From: Alphaproteobacteria bacterium
Lineage (GTDB): Bacteria > Pseudomonadota > Alphaproteobacteria > Puniceispirillales > UBA1172
DNA length: 6,297 nt
Direction: 5' to 3'
NCBI GenBank assembly: GCA_023259875.1
Contig: JALRFL010000143.1
Location: 1-6,297 of the forward strand
Numbering within the stretch: position 1 is the first letter of the stretch; each line of letters begins with the position of its first letter. The notes under the pieces are model-generated. The model had not been told where the DNA came from. It did not search any database and worked only from the letters and a program-made list of their open reading frames with translations. Below, piece by piece: positions 1 to 4,846 of this stretch. A program made the translations under genes and the position numbers.

Positions 1-129
1 AATCACTATGTTTGACTTTTTTTCAAAGCCAAAAATGCATAATCTTATTAACATTCTTAAAATACTAAATAATTTAAGATTAGACATGCCCAGAAATATT
101 TTCAGAGTTTCCTTTAAAAAATTTAACTG
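1..129. other. A+T-rich stretch of different composition, origin unknown
   Basis: Base composition shifts sharply at about 129/130, from ordinary mixed sequence to strongly A+T-rich sequence. The minus frame continuing from argS is open but does not resemble ArgS. The plus strand is also open from position 2 to a TGA at 128-130. It reads FDFFSKPKMHNLINILKILN onward to ...FRVSFKKFN, which has the look of a low-G+C protein's C-terminus. I recognise neither translation. Being open in two frames over about 43 codons is weak evidence for coding. The stretch could be foreign DNA joined during assembly or amplification, or a real insertion or rearrangement junction. Confidence 0.6.
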
Positions 130-516
130 AATATATTCCACATTCATCGCCTCACCTTGCCCATGGGTGCTGTTGCCCCAATCCTGACCCATGGTCAGAA
201 TATCATGAATACGATCTTGCCACATTTGGCTGGCAAGGGTCATATTGATAAAACCGGGGCCAGCGATAGAAACTGTTTCCACCCCATCCAAGGTTTCAAT
301 ATGCGGCAAGAATATCGCCGCTAAATCACGCGGCGGCATGCTCACGGATTTTGCCATTACCATTGCGATATTGGTTGACAGATCACCATGGCTAGGGTCG
401 CGTGGCGGCTCACACTGGGCGATCACAGGATCGCCAGAAAGGGTGATGTGCCCACTTTCAATCAAGTGATTAGCAATATTGGTGATGCGTTCGCTGTAAT
501 GGGAAAAAATATTCAT
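1..516 (-). CDS. argS: Arginyl-tRNA synthetase, N-terminal fragment (homology ends near position 130)
   Basis: ArgS is the cytoplasmic class I synthetase that charges tRNA-Arg with arginine. Translation from the ATG at 516-514 begins MNIFSHYSERI. It contains the family's N-terminal signatures EPPRDPSHGDLSTNIAMVMAK (about residues 45-65), the PPRDLA and VAGPGFIN-like SIAGPGFINMTLA segments, and MNVEYI at 124-129. This is the tRNA-binding N-terminal additional domain up to the edge of the catalytic domain. In the family, NVEY(V/I) is followed at once by SANPTGPxHVGH, the HIGH-type ATP-binding motif. Here residue 130 onward (QLNFLKETLK...) is unrelated and A+T-rich. The frame stays open to position 1, giving 172 codons, but only about 129 are ArgS; family members are about 550-600 residues. 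The gene starts 9 nt after the dgt stop, so the two are probably cotranscribed. No strong Shine-Dalgarno is visible, only GAGATAAG overlapping the end of dgt. Identity is firm; whether the gene is broken or the contig end is chimeric is unresolved. Confidence 0.85.
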   Translation of the reverse strand, partial: MNIFSHYSERITNIANHLIESGHITLSGDPVIAQCEPPRDPSHGDLSTNIAMVMAKSVSMPPRDLAAIFLPHIETLDGVETVSIAGPGFINMTLASQMWQDRIHDILTMGQDWGNSTHGQGEAMNVEYIQLNFLKETLKIFLGMSNLKLFSILRMLIRLCIFGFEKKSNIVI

Positions 517-525
517 CCGGTGTTC

Positions 526-1704
526 TTATCTCAAAATTGGGCCGGGCGCGAAAAGACGTTCATGTTCCATCACGGCGAAACGGTCAGTCATGCTGGCGAT
601 ATAATCGGCGATATGTCTTGCTTTTGCGTGGATATCTATATCATCAAGATGGTTCTGGTCAAGATATTGCCATTCATTAGGCAGGGTATTGGTTTCATCC
701 ATGAAAAGGGAAAACATCTCTTTGATCAGGCGTTTGGCCTTACTGGTCATGCGGTTAACCTGATAATGTCGCCAAACATGGGCGAAAAGAAAATCCTTTA
801 AGGTCGTTAAATCCTTGCTCATGGACTGAGAAAACCTAGCCATAGGTTTATCCGCCTGACGGATATCATCAGCCGTGTTTGGGGCGGCGTTGGCAAGATG
901 CTGTTCGGTTTCTGTGATCAAGTCCATTACCGCCAGTTTAATTAAATTGCGTGTTAATTCATGCACTAAACGCGAGGTTTTCAAGTCACCATGATCTTTT
1001 TTGAGGCGATGTAAAATCGGCCCTGCAAGTGGCAGATCAAGCATCTTATCTGGGTCTAGCAACCCTGCCCTAATACCATCATCACAGTCATGGGCAAGAT
1101 AGGCAATATCATCTGCCAGATTGGCAATTTGCGCTTCGAGTGAGGCATAACTATTCAACTGTAACGCCATATCTTGATCAAGCGCGGCAATAGTGGGCCG
1201 CCGGGCGGATTGCGCCAAAGGGCCATTATGCTTAATGACGCCCTCAAGGGTTTCCCATGTCAGATTAAGACCGTCATATCCTGCGTAACATTGTTCCAGT
1301 TTTGTCAGAACCCTTGCCGTTTGTTCATTGTGATCAAAGCCGCCATAATCCGCCATCGATTGATTAAGCGCGGTTTCCCCGGCGTGTCCAAATGGGGTAT
1401 GGCCTAAATCATGGGCTAATGCCACCGCCTCTGCCAAGTCTTCATCAAGGCGAAGATGCCTTGAGATGGTTCTGGCAATTTGCGAAACCTCAAGCGAATG
1501 GGTAAGCCGTGTGCGGAAATAATCGCCTTCATGATAAATAAACACTTGGGTTTTATATTTCATCTTGCGAAAAGCGGCAGAATGAATGATGCGATCACGG
1601 TCACGCTGAAAATGCGAACGCATATCCTCATGCTCGGATTGGTGAGGAAATTGTCGCCCACGGCTTTGGTTAGCCTGCGAAGCATAATTAGCAAGATGTC
1701 GCAT
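526..1704 (-). CDS. dgt: Deoxyguanosinetriphosphate triphosphohydrolase-like protein (HD-domain dNTPase)
   Basis: Members of this family hydrolyse dGTP, or several dNTPs, to the deoxynucleoside and inorganic triphosphate, and so help control dNTP pools in the cytoplasm. The 392-residue product is of normal length for the alphaproteobacterial form. Visible signatures are FQRDRDRIIHSAAFRKMKYK (about 32-51), TRLTHSLEV with H69, the HD pair H98-D99 in ALAHDLGHTPFGH, FDHNEQTARVL (H125), and QIANLADDIAYLAHDCDDG (about 192-210) with the metal-binding Asp at 198/199. H69, H98, D99 and the late Asp form the expected HD metal site. The ATG at 1704 is the first usable start: an in-frame TAA lies at 1725-1723 and no alternative start codon falls between. 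No close Shine-Dalgarno is visible; AAGGGA lies about 16 nt upstream. argS follows 9 nt downstream, and erpA is divergent across a 201-nt gap. The actual nucleotide preference (dGTP only or broad) cannot be read from sequence. Confidence 0.95.
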   Translation of the reverse strand: MRHLANYASQANQSRGRQFPHQSEHEDMRSHFQRDRDRIIHSAAFRKMKYKTQVFIYHEGDYFRTRLTHSLEVSQIARTISRHLRLDEDLAEAVALAHDLGHTPFGHAGETALNQSMADYGGFDHNEQTARVLTKLEQCYAGYDGLNLTWETLEGVIKHNGPLAQSARRPTIAALDQDMALQLNSYASLEAQIANLADDIAYLAHDCDDGIRAGLLDPDKMLDLPLAGPILHRLKKDHGDLKTSRLVHELTRNLIKLAVMDLITETEQHLANAAPNTADDIRQADKPMARFSQSMSKDLTTLKDFLFAHVWRHYQVNRMTSKAKRLIKEMFSLFMDETNTLPNEWQYLDQNHLDDIDIHAKARHIADYIASMTDRFAVMEHERLFAPGPILR

Positions 1705-1791
1705 CGTGAACCGAGGTTTCCCTTAATCAGCAGTTATCACAAGTTGTTGTTGAAAACGTGTTGACCATAGCGCGGTTGAGGTATCGACGCA

Positions 1792-1840
1792 ATGCCGCAA
1801 AGCCCTGATATCGTGGCTCTCTTTTTGCTTAATGCGGCAT
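1792..1840. repeat. Inverted repeat with 8-bp perfect arms in the dgt/erpA divergent region
   Basis: ATGCCGCA at 1792-1799 is exactly repeated in reverse complement as TGCGGCAT at 1833-1840, with 33 nt between. Inside is a smaller AGCC (1801-1804) / GGCT (1815-1818) pairing, followed on the plus strand by a pyrimidine-rich tract that includes TTTTT at 1822-1826. The GATATC palindrome at 1807-1812 sits in the inner loop. The element lies about 65 nt upstream of the erpA start and about 90 nt upstream of the dgt start. It could be an operator with two half-sites or a transcript structure. I do not recognise it as a known regulator's box. Confidence 0.45.
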
Positions 1841-1856
1841 GATGACGGCAATTCCC

Positions 1857-1885
1857 TTGATGGCAGTCCATAAGGGCATTATATT
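1857..1885 (+). promoter_or_regulatory. Candidate sigma70-type promoter for erpA-xthA
   Basis: TTGATG (1857-1862) and TATATT (1880-1885) are separated by exactly 17 nt and resemble the TTGACA/TATAAT consensus. Transcription would begin near 1892, leaving a leader of only about 14 nt before the chosen erpA start, with the ribosome-binding site at its very 5' end. That tight geometry lowers confidence. No equally good promoter for dgt was seen on the other strand. Confidence 0.4.
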
Positions 1886-1890
1886 AAGAC

Positions 1891-1896
1891 GAAAGG
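1891..1896 (+). promoter_or_regulatory. Ribosome-binding site that decides the erpA start
   Basis: GAAAGG ends 9 nt before the ATG at 1906 but directly abuts the in-frame ATG at 1897. Only the downstream ATG has workable Shine-Dalgarno spacing, so 1906 is preferred. Confidence 0.6.
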
Positions 1897-1905
1897 ATGC
1901 TTGCG

Positions 1906-2280
1906 ATGAATGATCACAGCCAAAAAATAATACCCTTTACCATTACGGATCGCGCGGTTGAGCAAATCGCAAAGATTATTGCTAATGAAAGCAAAGAAGA
2001 TCAAGAAACCCCTATCTTTCGGCTGGCTGTTCTTGGTGGTGGGTGTTCAGGTTTTCAATATCATTTTAGCATTGATCAACAGCAAAACGACGATGATGTG
2101 ATTTTGCGCCATCATACTTCATCAGGGGTTGAGGTGATCACCGCCATTGACACAATGTCACTTGAGTTTGTGACAGGTGGTCAGCTTGATTTTCTTAATG
2201 AACTGGCAGGTCAATATTTTCAGGTCAATAACCCTAATGCCTCTGCCGGATGCGGATGTGGAACGTCCTTTGCCATCTGA
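1906..2280 (+). CDS. erpA: A-type iron-sulfur cluster carrier/insertion protein (ErpA/IscA family)
   Basis: This is a cytoplasmic carrier that accepts Fe-S clusters from the assembly machinery and delivers them to apo-enzymes. The 124-residue product starts MNDHSQKIIPFTIT, with start 1906 chosen from the GAAAGG spacing; the ATG at 1897 would add three residues. It carries the three invariant cysteines of the family: C47 in LGGGCSGFQY, and C116 and C118 in NPNASAGCGCGTSF near the C-terminus. The N-terminal ITDRAVEQIAKII segment and the family-like segment SLEFVTGGQLDFLNELAG (about 85-102) complete the fold. Within the A-type family, the divergent position next to dgt-argS is the one usually annotated erpA or a generic 'iron-sulfur cluster insertion protein' in Alphaproteobacteria. 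The distinction from IscA or SufA is therefore from context, not from a decisive residue. The 3' end, including the CGC motif, overlaps the start of xthA in another frame, suggesting cotranscription and possibly coupled translation. Confidence 0.93.
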   Translation: MNDHSQKIIPFTITDRAVEQIAKIIANESKEDQETPIFRLAVLGGGCSGFQYHFSIDQQQNDDDVILRHHTSSGVEVITAIDTMSLEFVTGGQLDFLNELAGQYFQVNNPNASAGCGCGTSFAI

Positions 2281-3106
2281 TCGCTTAACTATCGCCACAT
2301 GGAATGTGAATTCCATCAAAGTTCGCGCGGATGCCGTTTTGGCATGGTTGCAAGACACGCATTGCGATATTCTGCTGATGCAGGAAATCAAATGCCTAGA
2401 TGAAAACTTCCCCACAGATCGGTTTAGAGATGCCGGATATGAGGTTCATGTTCACGGCCAAAAAACCTATAATGGGGTTGCCATTGCCTCGCGTGTACCC
2501 CTCACCTTGCGGCAAAAAGGCTTGCCTTTTGCTGATACTGACCTTGCGGATGAGCAAGCCCGTTATCTTGAAGTTGAGCATGGCGATTTGATCCTTGGCT
2601 GTTTATATTTGCCAAATGGTAATCCTGTCAGGGATGATGACGGTCTGTCCCATAAATTTCGTTATAAACTCAATTGGATGCAACGCTTGGCGCGCCACGC
2701 CAAAACCCTAGACCAACTTGGACGGCCCGTTATACTGGCTGGCGATTATAACATTATCCCTGCCACTGAGGATTGTTATGATATCAACGCTTGGCAAGGA
2801 GACGCCCTCCACCATCCGGACAGCCTAAAGGCTTGGCGGTCATTGGTTTATCAAGGGTTCACCGATGCGTTTCGCGCCTTTCATTCCGGGCGCATAGCTT
2901 ATAGTTTTTGGGATTATCAAGGCGGAGCATGGCAAAAGGATCATGGCATCCGAATTGATCATATCTTGGCCAACGCCGAAGCGGCGGATAGGATCATAGC
3001 CACCGATATTGATAAAAACCCAAGGGGCATGGAACGCGCTAGCGACCATACCCCTGTTTGGTGTCAGGTTTATCTTTCAACTTATGCGGATCAGATATCC
3101 GCATAG
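2237..3106 (+). CDS. xthA: Exodeoxyribonuclease III (AP endonuclease, EEP family)
   Basis: This is a DNA repair enzyme of base excision repair. It incises 5' to abasic sites, trims blocked 3' ends and degrades duplex DNA 3' to 5' using Mg2+. From the ATG at 2237 the product is 289 residues, with ordered active-site motifs: ATWNVNSIK (N23), LMQEIK (E50), LYLPNGNP (Y124), AGDYNIIP (D170, N172), SFWDY (W225), RIDHIL (D241) and SDHTP (D270-H271). Family proteins normally begin only a few residues before the IATWN strand, so the true start is uncertain. In-frame options are ATG 2237, GTG 2258 and TTG 2270; the last two follow purine-rich sequence (GGATGTGGAA). An earlier ATG at 2177 would add 20 residues of out-of-frame erpA and is unlikely. 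Depending on the start, the gene overlaps erpA by 44, 23 or 11 nt. The 3' end overlaps convergent ilvD by 16 bp. Function is secure; the exact 5' end is not. Confidence 0.92.
   Translation: MPLPDADVERPLPSDRLTIATWNVNSIKVRADAVLAWLQDTHCDILLMQEIKCLDENFPTDRFRDAGYEVHVHGQKTYNGVAIASRVPLTLRQKGLPFADTDLADEQARYLEVEHGDLILGCLYLPNGNPVRDDDGLSHKFRYKLNWMQRLARHAKTLDQLGRPVILAGDYNIIPATEDCYDINAWQGDALHHPDSLKAWRSLVYQGFTDAFRAFHSGRIAYSFWDYQGGAWQKDHGIRIDHILANAEAADRIIATDIDKNPRGMERASDHTPVWCQVYLSTYADQISA
3083..3105. repeat. Perfect 9-bp hairpin across the convergent xthA/ilvD stop codons
   Basis: TATGCGGAT (3083-3091) pairs exactly with ATCCGCATA (3097-3105) around a 5-nt loop (CAGAT). A wobble pair at 3082/3106 could extend it in the plus transcript. 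It covers the last codons of both xthA and ilvD and touches both stop codons. Neither strand has a U-run immediately after the stem, so it does not look like a textbook intrinsic terminator. It may still act as a bidirectional terminator or a 3'-end stabiliser. Confidence 0.5.
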
Positions 3107-4815
3107 ACATGGGTTTCTGCGCCGCCGCCGGGATGCGTCAAAGCCCCCTTTTCGGCAGACCCAACCGTCTGGGCATATTTCCACAAGGTGCCAGATTGGT
3201 AATCTGTTTTTCTAGGTTGCCATTCTTTACGGCGAGCGGCCAATTCTTCGTCAGTTAAGTCCACCTCAATCGTGCCGTTTTCTGCGTCAATGGTGATCAT
3301 ATCCCCATCTTTAAGCAATCCTATTGGCCCACCAATGGCGGCCTCAGGGCCAACATGGCCGATACAAAAACCCCGTGTTGCGCCAGAAAAACGGCCATCA
3401 GTAATCAGCGCGACTTTATCGCCCATGCCTTGACCATAAATCGCCGCGGTTGTTGCTAACATCTCACGCATACCGGGGCCACCCTTTGGGCCTTCGTAAC
3501 GAATCACAATGACCTCGCCCTCTTTATAGTCACGGCGTTCAACGGCGGCAAAGGCGTCTTCTTCGCAATCAAAACACCGAGCTTTGCCAGTAAAGACAAG
3601 GTTTTTCATCCCTGCCACTTTGACGATTGCTCCTTCGGGGGCAAGGTTGCCGCGCAAACCGACCACGCCACCAGTGGCAGACAGAGGATTGCTAATCGGA
3701 CGAATGACATCTTGATCTTCCGGAAACTGAACATCAGCTAGATTTTCAGCCATGGTTTTTCCGGTTACGGTCATGCAATCCCCATGGATATAGCCGCCAT
3801 CAAGTAAAGTTTTCAGCAAAACTGGCACGCCGCCAATTTCATACATATCTTTAGCCACATAACGCCCACCGGGTTTAAGGTCAGCGATATAGGGGGTGCG
3901 TTTGAAAATCTCAGCCACATCATGCAAATCAAATGAGATGCCGCATTCTGCCGCCAAGGCAGGAAGATGCAGACCAGCATTGGTTGACCCACCAGAAGCC
4001 GCAACAATGGTGGCCGCGTTTTCAAATGCCTTTCGCGTCAGGATATCTCGAGGGCGGATATTGTTACGGATTAAATCCATCACCATGCGGCCGGAATGAT
4101 AAGCATATTCGTCACGGCTTTCATATGGCGCAGGTGCGCCGGCAGAACCCGGAATGGCAAGGCCAATGGCCTCAGACACGCAAGCCATGGTATTTGCGGT
4201 AAATTGACCGCCGCATGACCCAGCACTAGGGCAAGCCACACATTCCAGTTCATGCAAGTCATCATCCGACATATTTCCAGCCGCATACGCGCCTACCGCC
4301 TCAAACACATCTTGAACCGTCACATCGCGTTCCTTAAAGCGGCCGGGCAAAATAGAACCGCCATACATAAACACCGATGGCACATTCAACCGCGCCATGG
4401 CCATCATGACCCCGGGCAAGGATTTGTCACATCCAGCAAGACCAACAATCGCGTCATAGCAATGCCCACGCACTGTCAATTCAATAGAATCCGCAATCAC
4501 TTCACGGCTAACCAGAGACGATTTCATGCCCTGATGCCCCATGGCGATCCCGTCTGTTACCGTGATTGTTGTGAACTCACGCGGGGTTCCTGCATGATCC
4601 GCAACACCCTTTTTTGCGGATTGCGCCTGACGACTAAGCGCAATGTTGCAAGGGGCAGCTTCGTTCCAAGTGGAAACAATACCGACCAAAGGCTGATTGA
4701 TTTCCTCCTCGGTCATTCCCATGGCGTAATAATATGAACGGTGGGGGGCGCGTTCTGGGCCCACGCTGACATGACGGCTTGGAAGTTTGGATTTATCCCA
4801 TGGTTGTGATGACAT
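3091..4815 (-). CDS. ilvD: Dihydroxy-acid dehydratase (short, probable [2Fe-2S] class)
   Basis: IlvD dehydrates 2,3-dihydroxy-isovalerate and 2,3-dihydroxy-3-methylvalerate to the 2-keto acids that are transaminated to valine and isoleucine, and it needs an Fe-S cluster and Mg2+. The 574-residue product begins MSSQPWDKSKLPSRHVSVGP and is complete. Likely cluster cysteines are C56 (NEAAPCNIAL), C129 (GLAGCDKSLPG) and C201 (CPSAGSCGGQFTANTM). D88 (VTDGIAMGHQGM), D130 and K131 fit the metal site, E452 lies in GPKGGPGMREM, and the catalytic Ser is S477 in TDGRFSGATRG. The length and the CPSAGSCGG form of the third motif match the shorter class found in plants and many bacteria, described as [2Fe-2S], rather than the roughly 616-residue E. 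coli [4Fe-4S] form. Related sugar-acid dehydratases share the fold, but overall motif match favours IlvD. The gene sits 31 nt downstream of valS, has a strong Shine-Dalgarno, and overlaps convergent xthA by 16 bp. Confidence 0.96.
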   Translation of the reverse strand: MSSQPWDKSKLPSRHVSVGPERAPHRSYYYAMGMTEEEINQPLVGIVSTWNEAAPCNIALSRQAQSAKKGVADHAGTPREFTTITVTDGIAMGHQGMKSSLVSREVIADSIELTVRGHCYDAIVGLAGCDKSLPGVMMAMARLNVPSVFMYGGSILPGRFKERDVTVQDVFEAVGAYAAGNMSDDDLHELECVACPSAGSCGGQFTANTMACVSEAIGLAIPGSAGAPAPYESRDEYAYHSGRMVMDLIRNNIRPRDILTRKAFENAATIVAASGGSTNAGLHLPALAAECGISFDLHDVAEIFKRTPYIADLKPGGRYVAKDMYEIGGVPVLLKTLLDGGYIHGDCMTVTGKTMAENLADVQFPEDQDVIRPISNPLSATGGVVGLRGNLAPEGAIVKVAGMKNLVFTGKARCFDCEEDAFAAVERRDYKEGEVIVIRYEGPKGGPGMREMLATTAAIYGQGMGDKVALITDGRFSGATRGFCIGHVGPEAAIGGPIGLLKDGDMITIDAENGTIEVDLTDEELAARRKEWQPRKTDYQSGTLWKYAQTVGSAEKGALTHPGGGAETHVYADI

Positions 4816-4821
4816 TGTGAT

Positions 4822-4827
4822 CCTCCT
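4822..4827 (-). promoter_or_regulatory. Strong Shine-Dalgarno for ilvD
   Basis: On the minus strand AGGAGG lies 6 nt before the ilvD ATG (4815-4813), within the short valS-ilvD gap. It is the best ribosome-binding site in the window and fixes the ilvD start. No terminator-like hairpin occurs in the 31-nt gap, so ilvD is probably read through from valS. Confidence 0.75.
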
Positions 4828-4846
4828 GTTTTAGATCTTTGCTCAC

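Noticed and set aside
40..82. Inverted repeat TAATCTTA (40-47) / TAAGATTA (75-82)
   Set aside because: Eight-base complementary words separated by 27 nt are expected by chance in such A+T-rich sequence, and there is no associated mobile-element feature.
388..801. 137-codon open frame on the plus strand
   Set aside because: It lies opposite dgt and argS, whose protein motifs are unmistakable. Its own translation has no recognisable domain and it crosses two real genes.
1801..1826. Possible intrinsic terminator (AGCC/GGCT stem followed by a T-run)
   Set aside because: The stem is only 4 bp with a 10-nt loop, and there is no plus-strand gene upstream that would need terminating.
4252..4737. 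161-codon open frame on the plus strand
   Set aside because: It is wholly antisense to the conserved N-terminal part of ilvD, and its translation is rich in His/Arg/Asn with no recognisable domain, as expected of a shadow frame.
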